57,014 nt of DNA from JAVBNU01 sp031551265 (GCA_031551265.1 JAVBNU010000049.1:1-57014), one strand, 5' to 3'. Shown: positions 44,173 to 52,162, counted from the first letter of the stretch. The notes: generated by a model not told the origin, from the sequence alone. Numbers and translations: made by a program.

Positions 44173-44382
44173 CTACATTAACAATTTGTAAGGCTCAACA
44201 CCTAATGCCTCAGCAAGTTTTGCAATAATTTTGAGATTAGGAGGATATTTACCACGTTCAATATCTGAAATATAATCTTCAGAAACGCCACTTTCAACAG
44301 CCAGGGTTAATTGGGAATAACCTTTAGCTTTTCTATACTTTTTTAGATTTTGCCTAAATAATTCTAATACATCATTTGCCAT
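44173..44382 (-). CDS. XRE-type HTH regulator, downstream copy, 69 aa
   Basis: Single-domain XRE protein: LKKYRKAKGYSQLTLAVESG, VSEDYISDIERGKYPPNLKI. It starts two bases after the stop of an upstream paralogue and lacks its own clear ribosome site, so translation is probably coupled. The pair have the same length and the same end (EPYKLLM) but different recognition helices. Confidence 0.9.
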   Translation of the reverse strand: MANDVLELFRQNLKKYRKAKGYSQLTLAVESGVSEDYISDIERGKYPPNLKIIAKLAEALGVEPYKLLM

Positions 44383-44384
44383 AT

Positions 44385-44594
44385 CTACATCAACAATTTA
44401 TAAGGTTCAATGCCCAATGCTTCGGCAATTTGAAACATTTTCTTCAAACTCGGCACATATCGCCCACGTTCAATTTCGGAAACATAGTTACTTGTTAGTC
44501 CGGCTAAAAGACTAAGCTTAATCTGGGTATAGCCTTTAGCTTTCCTATATTTTTTAATGTTTTCTCTTAATATTTCAATAGAATTATTTGCCAT
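44385..44594 (-). CDS. XRE-type HTH regulator, upstream copy, 69 aa
   Basis: IKKYRKAKGYTQIKLSLLAG and LTSNYVSEIERGRYVPSLKK form the helix-turn-helix. Tandem paralogue of the 44173 gene. The recognition helices (TSNYVS here, SEDYIS there) suggest different operator preferences or a heterodimer. It is divergent from the 44657 gene. Confidence 0.9.
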   Translation of the reverse strand: MANNSIEILRENIKKYRKAKGYTQIKLSLLAGLTSNYVSEIERGRYVPSLKKMFQIAEALGIEPYKLLM

Positions 44595-44656
44595 ATTTTA
44601 ATTGTAATGTTAAACTTAAAGAAAAATTCTGGGAAATACTACCAATTTGTGAAGAT

Positions 44657-44908
44657 ATGAAAAATCATTATTTTAAAATAGCAGTGCATATATATTTGAG
44701 CGGTATCATTTTAGAGAATCTTGAGCCTATAGACGAACTTGAAGATTTTTTGAAACATGCATCAAAAACTTATAATCTCGTTCTTTATACAAAGGAAAAT
44801 TTATTATTTGCTGTAAAATGGATTGAAAAACATAATTTTGGCAGATATTTTATTGGAGTCAGCAATAAAATTAATGCTGATAGTATCACAATTAAAAAAA
44901 TTTGTTAG
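44657..44908 (+). CDS. Hypothetical protein with HAD-like trace, 83 aa
   Basis: Start at 44657 (MKNHYFKIAVHIYLSGIIL) is the first good ATG; the ribosome site is weak. The order of a beta strand with SGIILENLEPIDELEDFL and then NLVLYTKENLLFAVKWIEKH resembles the start of a HAD-type hydrolase. The catalytic Asp pair is missing (VHIYLSG in its place) and the rest of the domain is absent. It may be a decayed or remodelled HAD protein, or unrelated. The 44944 gene follows after 35 bases. Confidence 0.45.
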   Translation: MKNHYFKIAVHIYLSGIILENLEPIDELEDFLKHASKTYNLVLYTKENLLFAVKWIEKHNFGRYFIGVSNKINADSITIKKIC

Positions 44909-44943
44909 CAATTTTTTTCATGTTCAGACTTTAAATAAGTATC

Positions 44944-46464
44944 ATGAAAATAAACTCCATATTATCTACCTCATATTTAACAAATAGTAAACTTCCTGCA
45001 CAGCAACAAAATCCAATCGCTAGCACGGAATATTCTGCTATGCCTGCATTTGCACAGGCCGGATTTTATCTGTCCAACGTTTCCTTCAAAAAAGCTGAGT
45101 TAACCGACGAAGATTATCAAAGAGCAAAAAAGTACATAGAAAACATAGAGACTCTTAGGTTAAAAGAGATGGAGAAATTTAAATGTCCGGAAGAATGGAA
45201 GAAACATTACAAATTAAGTACTGAAAAATTGGACTTTGAAAAGCTGAACGGAATACAAAAAGGGCTGAAAACCTTTGAAGGTATGTCAATGAAAGAAGTG
45301 GCGTTTGTGGTGCATAATTTCAAGTCAATTTTAGTCAGCAGAGGTTGCGTAAATCAATGCGCACATTGTCTTGCAGGCGCTGAGCCGTCACAAAAATACA
45401 AATTCGATGAGCGATACATCACCAAAATGTCCTGGGAAGATTTCACAACAACAATGCAAGATTTTGGCGAGCTGCACCGACGCTTAGGGCCAAAAGTAGA
45501 CATGCAGGCGCCTGAGAGTTCAACACACCTATTATTCTACGATTCTGACTGTATAAATATTGAAACAGAAGATAAACAAGGCAACAAATACGATTATGTT
45601 GACATGGACAAAGTCATAGAGCGTAATATAGACAGCTACGCTCTTTTTGATACAAGTGGCTGGCCGCCTAACGACAAAAAACTACAAGAACGTGCAGAAA
45701 AGATTGTTAAATACTTTATGCGCGAACGGGATGAATCAGGAAATACAGTTAATATCTCAATAAATCCTTTTCACATGCTGAATGTGCAGTCATTGAGGTA
45801 TAAAAAAGACGGAAATTTAGAAAAAGCTGAAGAACTAAAAAACAAATACACAGACCGTATAGCTAATGCACTATTTACATTTACCCCGCTTATCATAAAA
45901 AGATACATAACAGTGGGAATGGGCACTAATTTTGGATTGATTGTTCGCGCATACTCAATAGGAAACGAATTCCCAGAAGGCTATCGAACATCTGATTTAA
46001 CGGAACTGAAAGAAGATATCATGGAAAAATTAAAAAAGCTATATTATGACGACTTAAAATCAGGCAACAGCAAAGTAATACACAATGAATATTTGGCACA
46101 AGAATGTCTAAAAATATTACAAGATAAAATAGATCGTATAGATTGCAAAATTGCAAAATGTACTCGCACAGACGAACTCTTCAAATCGCAAAATTTACCA
46201 ACCTACAATAACTGCGGAGTCTGGATAGACAAATCTGATGAAACGTCTATAAGACGCAATCTCACAGAGAAACAGAATGGCGCAGTAATTATAGATGCTG
46301 ATGGACAAATATATTATGGTAAATCCGCAGATATAATAATCCCCACTGAATTGCAGTTAAATTTTGAAAACAAAAATAAAATGACACCTCCGATTCACAG
46401 CAAACCCTTTGAAAGTGCAATAAGCAAAGAAATGATAGAAAAAGCGTTCACGAACGATGAATAA
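44944..46464 (+). CDS. Radical SAM-like protein with N-terminal VSFKK tag, 506 aa
   Basis: Residues 135, 139 and 142 form the CX3CX2C motif of a radical SAM cluster (RGCVNQCAHCLAG). A barrel-like stretch follows, with little match to known subfamilies. The first 46 residues are polar (MKINSILSTSYLTNSK and on) and lead into N-V-S-F-K-K at about 47-52, the same tag motif as in other proteins here. The reaction and substrate are unknown. No peptide substrate or carrier gene is next to it, though the small 44657 gene lies just upstream. A strong terminator follows. Confidence 0.8.
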   Translation: MKINSILSTSYLTNSKLPAQQQNPIASTEYSAMPAFAQAGFYLSNVSFKKAELTDEDYQRAKKYIENIETLRLKEMEKFKCPEEWKKHYKLSTEKLDFEKLNGIQKGLKTFEGMSMKEVAFVVHNFKSILVSRGCVNQCAHCLAGAEPSQKYKFDERYITKMSWEDFTTTMQDFGELHRRLGPKVDMQAPESSTHLLFYDSDCINIETEDKQGNKYDYVDMDKVIERNIDSYALFDTSGWPPNDKKLQERAEKIVKYFMRERDESGNTVNISINPFHMLNVQSLRYKKDGNLEKAEELKNKYTDRIANALFTFTPLIIKRYITVGMGTNFGLIVRAYSIGNEFPEGYRTSDLTELKEDIMEKLKKLYYDDLKSGNSKVIHNEYLAQECLKILQDKIDRIDCKIAKCTRTDELFKSQNLPTYNNCGVWIDKSDETSIRRNLTEKQNGAVIIDADGQIYYGKSADIIIPTELQLNFENKNKMTPPIHSKPFESAISKEMIEKAFTNDE

Positions 46465-46466
46465 TT

Positions 46467-46496
46467 AAAAAAGCCGGCTCAATAGTCGGCTTTTTT
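46467..46496 (+). terminator. Rho-independent terminator of the radical SAM gene
   Basis: AAAAAAGCCGGCT-CAAT-AGTCGGCTTTTTT hairpin and T run three bases after the stop region. Confidence 0.9.
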
Positions 46497-46508
46497 AATA
46501 TTTTTATT

Positions 46509-46531
46509 GTAAGGTGAGTCCCTAACCCATC
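46509..46531. repeat. Palindromic repeat, GTAAGGTGGG type
   Basis: GTAAGGTGAGTCCCTAACCC, related to the elements at 2783, 38751 and 40219. It lies between the convergent radical SAM and rpaB-like genes. Confidence 0.5.
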
Positions 46532-46541
46532 AAAATTTTCA

Positions 46542-47288
46542 TTAAGAAATTCTTTGGAACATGTAGCCCATACCACGAGCTGTTAAGATTAACTCAGGGT
46601 TAGTCGGGTCAGTTTCAAGTTTTGAGCGTAATCTCGAAATATGCACATCAACAACGCGTGTGTCGATTCTGTGATCAGGCGGGTAAGCCCAAACGTGCTG
46701 CAGTATTTCATTTCTTGAGAATGCTTGGCCGGAATTATTAACAAGAAGCTCCAATAAGCTGAACTCCATGCCTGTAAGTCTGATTCTCTCATTTTTGCGG
46801 AAAACTTGTCTTCTAACGGTGTCAATTTTGATTTGGCCTGTTGAAATAACATTCTTAGCTACTTTACCTGATGATGCAATTGTCTCACGGTTAGTTGTTC
46901 TTCTGAGAACTGATTTTACACGTGCTTCCAATTCTTTTGGCGAGAATGGTTTTGTAACATAGTCATCAGCGCCCAACTCAAGACCCGTAATTCTTTCAGA
47001 AACATCTGAAAGCGCAGTCAAGATGATAATAGGCACGTCAGACGTACGTCTAACTTCTCTTGTAACACCGTAACCGTCGAGTTTTGGCATCATAACATCC
47101 AAAACAATCAAGTCAGGATTGTGTTTATTAAACATAGCAATTGCTTCTTCACCATCGCTTGCCGTGATAACTTCATAGCCAATCATTTTCAAGCGAGTTT
47201 CCAAAATGCGCCTAATACTGGCTTCGTCATCTGCAACTAAAATAATCTGACGTTGCTCAGCTTGCTCATTTTCTAATTCTTCAGTCAT
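46542..47288 (-). CDS. rpaB: OmpR/PhoB-family response regulator, RpaB/Ycf27-like, 248 aa
   Basis: Receiver domain with phospho-acceptor Asp64 (DLIVLDVMMPKLDGYG), acidic DD near 20, and Lys in DYVTKPFSPKELEARV. A winged-helix domain follows, with RIRLTGMEFSLLELLVNN, DTRVVDVHISRLRSKLE and NPELILTARGMGYMFQRI. These blocks match cyanobacterial RpaB closely, including DDEASIRRILETRLKMIGY. In photosynthetic cyanobacteria RpaB controls light-stress genes; here there is no photosynthesis, so the role must be more general. No histidine kinase is nearby, as is usual for RpaB. GGGGTGTCAATATG includes a weak ribosome site. Confidence 0.92.
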   Translation of the reverse strand: MTEELENEQAEQRQIILVADDEASIRRILETRLKMIGYEVITASDGEEAIAMFNKHNPDLIVLDVMMPKLDGYGVTREVRRTSDVPIIILTALSDVSERITGLELGADDYVTKPFSPKELEARVKSVLRRTTNRETIASSGKVAKNVISTGQIKIDTVRRQVFRKNERIRLTGMEFSLLELLVNNSGQAFSRNEILQHVWAYPPDHRIDTRVVDVHISRLRSKLETDPTNPELILTARGMGYMFQRIS

Positions 47289-47481
47289 ATTGACACCCCT
47301 TATTCTTAAATTTAATCAAAATCTAATCAACGAATTCATAACAATCTTATTTTATAAAATATGTAGTTTTTTATACTTATATTACAAAATATTTATTTTT
47401 ATAAATTTATATTACCACAAATTAATAAAATTTAAAATAACTTTTTTTTCACGTTTTTTCGGAGTGGAAAATTTACAACAC

Positions 47482-47515
47482 GCGGGATGAGTTGGACGTT
47501 TTTAATCCAACCCGT
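47482..47515 (+). repeat. REP-like hairpin upstream of the RAYT gene
   Basis: CGGGATGA-GTTGGA, loop, then TCCAACCCG. It resembles the other GATGGGTTGGA hairpins but is less regular, and its foot lacks GTAG. Confidence 0.55.
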
Positions 47516-47548
47516 CTGCTTAATATTTTTGTGGTTCGTAATTCGCAG

Positions 47549-47578
47549 GATGGGTTGGACAACTCCATTCAACCCATC
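47549..47578 (+). repeat. REP-like hairpin next to the RAYT start
   Basis: GATGGGTTG and CAACCCATC, perfect 9-bp arms, with GCAG in place of GTAG at the foot. It ends 25 bases before the RAYT ATG. The rest of 47289-47602 holds no gene that I can support. Confidence 0.7.
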
Positions 47579-47602
47579 AATTTTTTGAAGTATTATTAAA
47601 AT

Positions 47603-48142
47603 ATGAATTACCATCGACTACACATAAAAGATTCTCTTGTTTTCATAACCATGGTCACAAGCAAAAGAAGAAAAATACTCATCTACAATATTACTTTATT
47701 GCGAACAAGCTTTCAAAAAGCAATAGATAATTATAATTTTGAAATTATTGCAATTTGTATATTACCCGACCACCTCCATATGATTATAGAGCCGTATGAC
47801 ATAAATGATTACCCAAAAATCATTAAACAAATAAAAACATTTTTTTCTAAAAATTTGGATGTTACAAAAATCTCAGACTACAAACTTTCGAAAAGCAATA
47901 TCGTCAAACAAGAACGAGATATTTGGCAAAGAAGATATTGGGAACACACAATGCGCAGCGAAGAAGATTTGCACAAGCATTTGGATTATATTCACTATAA
48001 TCCTATCAAACACGGACTAGTCGAGAATGTAAAAGATTGGCAATATTCAAGTTTTCAAAAATTTGTCGAAAATGGAGTTTATGACGCAAGCTGGTGCAAT
48101 TATGGAGATACAAATAAAATCGCAAAGCTAGATTTGGATTGA
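47603..48142 (+). mobile_element. REP-associated tyrosine transposase (RAYT, Y1/IS200-like), 179 aa
   Basis: HUH-type Y1 transposase gene. It shows the HUH motif as LPDHLHMI (His57, His59) and the catalytic-tyrosine block DYIHYNPIKHGLV (Tyr129), followed by WQYSSFQKFV. These are typical of RAYT proteins, which act on REP palindromes rather than carry their own ends. REP-like hairpins flank the gene on both sides, and related hairpins lie through the window. A TATTAT ends six bases before the ATG with no ribosome site, so translation may be leaderless. The protein looks intact. Confidence 0.92.
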
Positions 48143-48158
48143 CCACGATTAGCAATTT

Positions 48159-48247
48159 GTAGGATGGGTTGGACGTTTTTAATCCAACCCATCAACAAGG
48201 TTTTCACATCAGTGATGGGTTAAATGAAGTTGTTTAACCCATCCTAC
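48159..48247. repeat. Inverted pair of GTAG-footed REP hairpins (BIME-like)
   Basis: Two perfect 11-bp hairpins: GATGGGTTGGA (48163-48173) with its complement (48183-48193), and GATGGGTTAAA (48214-48224) with its complement (48233-48243). The outer ends are GTAGGATGGGTT and its exact complement, so the two REPs lie in opposite orientation with GTAG outward. This is the usual RAYT-partner layout. Confidence 0.85.
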
Positions 48248-48406
48248 AGGCTTAAATATTACAAAAGTTTTACATAGGATTTTTAAGTGGATGAAGATTT
48301 CTTTAAAATACCCACACAAGAATAAAAATATTAATTTCCTTTGCTTTGAGACTTTGTTTGTAGTACGTTATTAACTGTCAAAGTAGTAAACCAAAAGGTG
48401 AAAAAA

Positions 48407-49510
48407 ATGGTCAAAAAACTGATTGAAAAAGACACAAAAATGTTTTTAACCGGCAACGAAGTCATCGCCTATGCAGCAAACGCCGCAGAAGCTGAATTCA
48501 TGTACGGTTACCCAATCACACCACAAAATGAAATCATGCACACGTGGTGTAAACTACTTCCTAAAACGGAAGCAGGATTTTTACAAACAGAAGATGAAAT
48601 TTCTGCCGGATTTTCGACAATCGGCGGTATCTTAGCAGGCAAACGTGCTTTCACTGCAACTGCAGGCCCGGGCAACGTTATCATGCAAGACGCTATGTCA
48701 ATGGCAGAAATGATGAGAATACCGTTTGTTTGTGCGGTTATGCAGCGCGGCGGCCCATCCACTGCAACTGTTATTTATGCACAACAAGAAACAACATTAA
48801 CATGCTTCGGCGGTAACGGCGAAGGCTACAGAATAGTATATTCAACAGCAGGACACCAAGACCTGTTTGATTACACAATCAAAGTTTTCAATATAGCTTG
48901 GAAATATAAATTCCCGACATTCTTGTTAGCTGACGGCTACCAGGGTAAAATGCGTGAGCCGGTAGTACTATACGATCCTGCTTCACGAGGTATCAAAATG
49001 GAGCCAACTCCTGCAATTTTAAGAGCAGAAGGCAAAATTGATGTTGACAGAAAAGCTAATCACATCAGAAACACGTTCAACTTAGAAGAAGAGTTAATGG
49101 AAACATTAGACGAGTATAAAGCTGAATTCGACAGAATTACTCCTGAAATCGTTGAGTCTTTCGAATATCACACAGACGATGCTGAAATCTTGATAATCGC
49201 TCATGGTATCGTTGCTCGCTCAGCAATGACAGCAATCGACGCATTAAGAGCTAAAGGCGTTAAAGTAGGCTTATTCAGACCTATCACAATAAGACCTCTT
49301 GATGTTGAGCCACTGAAAAAATGTGTTAAAAACGCTAAACAAGTGTTATTCACAGAATCAGCAGACGGACAGCTAATGAGAATGATACTAGAGAAAATCT
49401 ATGGTATGACAACTCCATACTCTACATTATTCAAAATGGGTGTTGGCGTAACCGGTGACGACATTGTAGAAAAAGTCGAATCAATGATTAAAACACCTGC
49501 GACTGTATAG
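48407..49510 (+). CDS. korA: 2-oxoacid:ferredoxin oxidoreductase alpha subunit (KorA/VorB-type), 367 aa
   Basis: Start at 48407 (MVKKLIEKDTKMFLTGNEVI) is set by AAGGTG six bases upstream; the in-frame GTG at 48398 lies inside that site. It has the pyrimidine-binding domain (GYPITPQNEIMH, QTEDEISAGFSTIGG, TATAGPGNVIMQD) and the C-terminal transketolase-like domain. The complex makes CO2 and acyl-CoA from a 2-oxoacid and reduces ferredoxin. The substrate (2-oxoglutarate or branched-chain oxoacid) cannot be fixed by sequence. Repeats separate it from korB by 143 bases. Confidence 0.9.
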   Translation: MVKKLIEKDTKMFLTGNEVIAYAANAAEAEFMYGYPITPQNEIMHTWCKLLPKTEAGFLQTEDEISAGFSTIGGILAGKRAFTATAGPGNVIMQDAMSMAEMMRIPFVCAVMQRGGPSTATVIYAQQETTLTCFGGNGEGYRIVYSTAGHQDLFDYTIKVFNIAWKYKFPTFLLADGYQGKMREPVVLYDPASRGIKMEPTPAILRAEGKIDVDRKANHIRNTFNLEEELMETLDEYKAEFDRITPEIVESFEYHTDDAEILIIAHGIVARSAMTAIDALRAKGVKVGLFRPITIRPLDVEPLKKCVKNAKQVLFTESADGQLMRMILEKIYGMTTPYSTLFKMGVGVTGDDIVEKVESMIKTPATV

Positions 49511-49516
49511 AAACTG

Positions 49517-49620
49517 TGATTGGAGCGTTAGCGACGAAGCAATCCAGTAAAATTACGCAAATGGGAGAGCATGAGAACGTACCCCTCACCCCAGCCCTCT
49601 CCCGCATCGGGGAGAGGGGG
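49517..49620. repeat. Two dispersed palindromes between korA and korB
   Basis: First a GATTG...CAATC palindrome (49519-49544), then the CCCCTCACCCC element (49581-49620) whose CCCTCTCCC and GGGAGAGGG arms form a stable hairpin. Both are dispersed types also seen at 2848 and 19871. They break an operon that is otherwise tightly spaced. Confidence 0.75.
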
Positions 49621-49653
49621 AAATGAAAGAATAATTACAAAGGAGATAAAATA

Positions 49654-50412
49654 ATGGCACAAATATTATCAGTTCAACCTGATTTGCCAAAAGCACAAAA
49701 TAAAGAATGCGGCGCAAGTAAATTCTGCCCCGGCTGCGGTCACGGTATTGTTTTAAGAACGCTTGCAAGTGCGATTGACGAATTAGGAATACAAGAAAAA
49801 ACAGTATTCGGCTGCGATATCGGATGCAGCTTATTAGCTTGGAATTATATGAACGTGGACTCAGTACAAACCCACCACGGCCGTACAACTCCGGTTATTT
49901 ATGGTGTAACAAGAGCATACCCTGGTACTGTAGGTATCGCTTACATGGGCGACGGCGGTGGTCTTGCTATCGGATCACAACACTTAGTAAACGCTTCTGT
50001 CAGAGGCGAGAATATGCTTATTCTTCTTGTTAACAACACCAACTACGGTATGACAGGCGGTCAAATGGCTCCAACCACGATGCCCGGTCAAGTAACAGAA
50101 ACAACACCATACGGCAGAGACTGTTCAAAAACAGGTAAACCTGCTAAAGGTGCTGAAATGGTTGCAGCAATTGCAAAAGATAACGAAAATGCTTTCGTAG
50201 CGCGTGCAACTGTTGGCAATATCAGAAAATTAAGCACAACAATGAAAAAGGCATTAAAGAACGTTGAAAACGGCGGATTTTCTTTCGTTGAAGTTCTTTC
50301 ATTATGCCCGCTTAACTGGAGAACAAACAACGCTGACACATGGGCTCGTTTAAAAACTATGGAAGAATTTTTCGAAGTAAATGAATTTGTAGTCCCTGAA
50401 GGTCTGCAATAG
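49654..50412 (+). CDS. korB: 2-oxoacid:ferredoxin oxidoreductase beta subunit (TPP-binding), 252 aa
   Basis: TPP-binding subunit. CPGCGHGIVLRTLASAIDEL, FGCDIGCSL and the TPP-magnesium motif (YMGDGGGLAIGSQHLVNA ... NNTNYGMTGGQ) are in place. AAGGAG precedes the ATG. The Cys residues (CGASKFCPGCGHG) may bind the iron-sulfur cluster seen in some members. It forms the active site with the alpha subunit. Confidence 0.95.
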   Translation: MAQILSVQPDLPKAQNKECGASKFCPGCGHGIVLRTLASAIDELGIQEKTVFGCDIGCSLLAWNYMNVDSVQTHHGRTTPVIYGVTRAYPGTVGIAYMGDGGGLAIGSQHLVNASVRGENMLILLVNNTNYGMTGGQMAPTTMPGQVTETTPYGRDCSKTGKPAKGAEMVAAIAKDNENAFVARATVGNIRKLSTTMKKALKNVENGGFSFVEVLSLCPLNWRTNNADTWARLKTMEEFFEVNEFVVPEGLQ

Positions 50413-50427
50413 AAAGGATACTGAATT

Positions 50428-50988
50428 ATGACAAGAACTAAAATTGTATTAGCCGGTGAAGGCGGACAGGGTGTCCAATCTATCGCTAAAATTCTGGTAG
50501 AATCAGGCTATGAAGCACAAAAACACGTACTATATATACCAAACTTCGGTGTAGAGCAACGCGGCGGTGTTAGTATCGCTTTTTGTCAAATCTCTGACGA
50601 AAAAATTGGCGAACCTCGTTTCTCTAAAGGTGACATTATTGTAATGTTGTCTGACCGTGCAATCGACAGATGTTCAGTTTATGTTGATGAAAATTCAACA
50701 GTAATCTACGATTCATCAGTCTGCACCAAAAAACCTGAAGTTAATGCCAAAGAAGTTATTGGCATTCCTGCAAATGAAATCGCTAATAAAGAGCTGAGCG
50801 CACGTGTATTCAACATCATCGTTTTAGGTGTGTTATTAAGCGCAACTAATGTAGTTGAATTAGACCACGTAAAAGCAGCAATGGAACTAGCTTTAGGTAA
50901 AAAATTCGATGCAAAACCTGAATTAAGAGAACTTAACTACAAAGCTTTAGAACGTGGCATGAGCCTCGTTGAAAAAGCCGGCGTGTAG
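50428..50988 (+). CDS. korC: 2-oxoacid:ferredoxin oxidoreductase gamma subunit, 186 aa
   Basis: Gamma domain with N-terminal VLAGEGGQGVQSIAKILVES, IPNFGVEQRGGVSIAF and the central DRAIDRCSVYVDENS region. AAAGGA precedes the ATG. It follows korB by 15 bases and precedes the ferredoxin subunit by 22. It binds the CoA-side of the complex. Confidence 0.93.
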   Translation: MTRTKIVLAGEGGQGVQSIAKILVESGYEAQKHVLYIPNFGVEQRGGVSIAFCQISDEKIGEPRFSKGDIIVMLSDRAIDRCSVYVDENSTVIYDSSVCTKKPEVNAKEVIGIPANEIANKELSARVFNIIVLGVLLSATNVVELDHVKAAMELALGKKFDAKPELRELNYKALERGMSLVEKAGV

Positions 50989-51010
50989 TTAGGATGCGAA
51001 GGAGAAAATT

Positions 51011-51280
51011 ATGACAACAACAGAACATAAAGGTTACGTAATTGAAGGCGTAGCAAAAGGCAAAGCTGATTGGTACTTATTCACAGACTTGTGCAAAGGC
51101 TGCGGATTATGCTTGGAAAAATGTCCAATCAACTTAAAAGGCGAAAAATGCTTGCAATGGTCAAAAGAGACAGGTATCTACCAAACACCTGCGGTTGAGC
51201 CGGATCCTGCACTTTGCATCGGCTGCGGTACATGCGCAATGCTTTGCCCTGATACAGCAATTAAAATCGTTAGAAAATAG
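51011..51280 (+). CDS. korD: 2-oxoacid:ferredoxin oxidoreductase delta subunit (2x[4Fe-4S] ferredoxin), 89 aa
   Basis: Two CX2CX2CX3C motifs (CKGCGLCLEKCP and CIGCGTCAMLCP) bind two [4Fe-4S] clusters that pass electrons from the active site to ferredoxin. AAGGAG precedes the ATG. The order alpha-beta-gamma-delta gives a complete four-subunit enzyme. Its last codons recur as a fragment at 52211-52236. Confidence 0.95.
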   Translation: MTTTEHKGYVIEGVAKGKADWYLFTDLCKGCGLCLEKCPINLKGEKCLQWSKETGIYQTPAVEPDPALCIGCGTCAMLCPDTAIKIVRK

Positions 51281-51295
51281 TTACATACGATAATC

Positions 51296-51332
51296 AAAAA
51301 AGAGGCTGATTTTATGTCAGTCTCTTTTTTTT
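51296..51332 (+). terminator. Rho-independent terminator of the kor operon
   Basis: AAAAAGAGGCTGA, loop, TCAGTCTCTTTTTTTT: a long stem with one mismatch and a long T run, 16 bases past korD. Confidence 0.9.
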
Positions 51333-51445
51333 GTTAAGAAATTTATAATTTTAAGCCACATGACCTAGCAAATAAATTTATTTTTAGGTTTTAATATAGT
51401 AGTTGTTAATATTTTTCGTGTATTTGTTATGAAAGGGAAGTAAAT

Positions 51446-52075
51446 ATGGTCAGAGTAAATTGTGTTCAAATGCCAAGCTATAGTTATAAATCGAAGAGTG
51501 CTGAGTCTCAACAAAGAGCAGCATCACCTTCATTCAAGGCTAGAGTGACTATTGATCCTATCGTAAAAGATTACGTTGTAAAACACGGCATGGACATTGG
51601 TACATTTAAGTCAGGCTTCATGACATTCAAAGAGTTTGCAAAAAAACACCTGAATCGCGAAGGTGTAATAAACTTAAAAGAAGCACCGGCCAAAGTAGTT
51701 CCTACAGTGGAATACCATCCTGATAGATTTGGCGCAAAGACCATACGATGCAATACCACACGCATAGAGCAACCTACTTTTATATATTCAAGTGTGAATG
51801 CCGATGGTGTAGAGTGTACGGCAGATTGGTTTGTCGAACTCATGCGTTATTATAAACGAAATACATCTACCGACTTATTTACCAGTTTAGTACAAACAAC
51901 CAGAGAGGTTGCCGCACATCTTTTTAAGGACAGCAAAGGTAACTGGATAGAAAACGGAGAAAAAATTGTAAATATGCCTACAAAGGATCTCGCTCCGTAC
52001 CTGGAACAAAATTATATTTCAAAGTTTGACTGGCATAGTTTTTTAGGCGTACCAAAACCAAAAATACTCCAATAA
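51446..52075 (+). CDS. Hypothetical protein with N-terminal PSFKA tag, 209 aa
   Basis: AAAGGGAAG precedes the ATG. The first 26 residues are polar (MVRVNCVQMPSYSYKSKSAE and on), followed by S-P-S-F-K-A-R-V at about 27-34. This is one of the clearest examples of the shared tag. The rest has no known domain, no signal and no membrane segment. It sits between the kor terminator and a scar that contains gene fragments. Function unknown. Confidence 0.75.
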   Translation: MVRVNCVQMPSYSYKSKSAESQQRAASPSFKARVTIDPIVKDYVVKHGMDIGTFKSGFMTFKEFAKKHLNREGVINLKEAPAKVVPTVEYHPDRFGAKTIRCNTTRIEQPTFIYSSVNADGVECTADWFVELMRYYKRNTSTDLFTSLVQTTREVAAHLFKDSKGNWIENGEKIVNMPTKDLAPYLEQNYISKFDWHSFLGVPKPKILQ

Positions 52076-52088
52076 AACCCCTACGCCG

Positions 52089-52157
52089 ATTTTACAAACT
52101 TCGACTATGACACTTTTGCTTTAAATGCAGCTGTTTGCAGGATATTTGTCAGCGCAG
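52089..52157 (-). pseudogene. Fragment matching the 3' end of the glucan-synthase-like gene
   Basis: On the minus strand this encodes NILQTAAFKAK and then a stop, matching the last codons of the 53170-56172 gene (NILQTAAFKAKTYQQKYSL), and the trailing TTTGTAAAAT sequence also matches. The rest of such a copy is missing. It is a relic of a second copy. Confidence 0.75.
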
Positions 52158-52162
52158 CTGTT

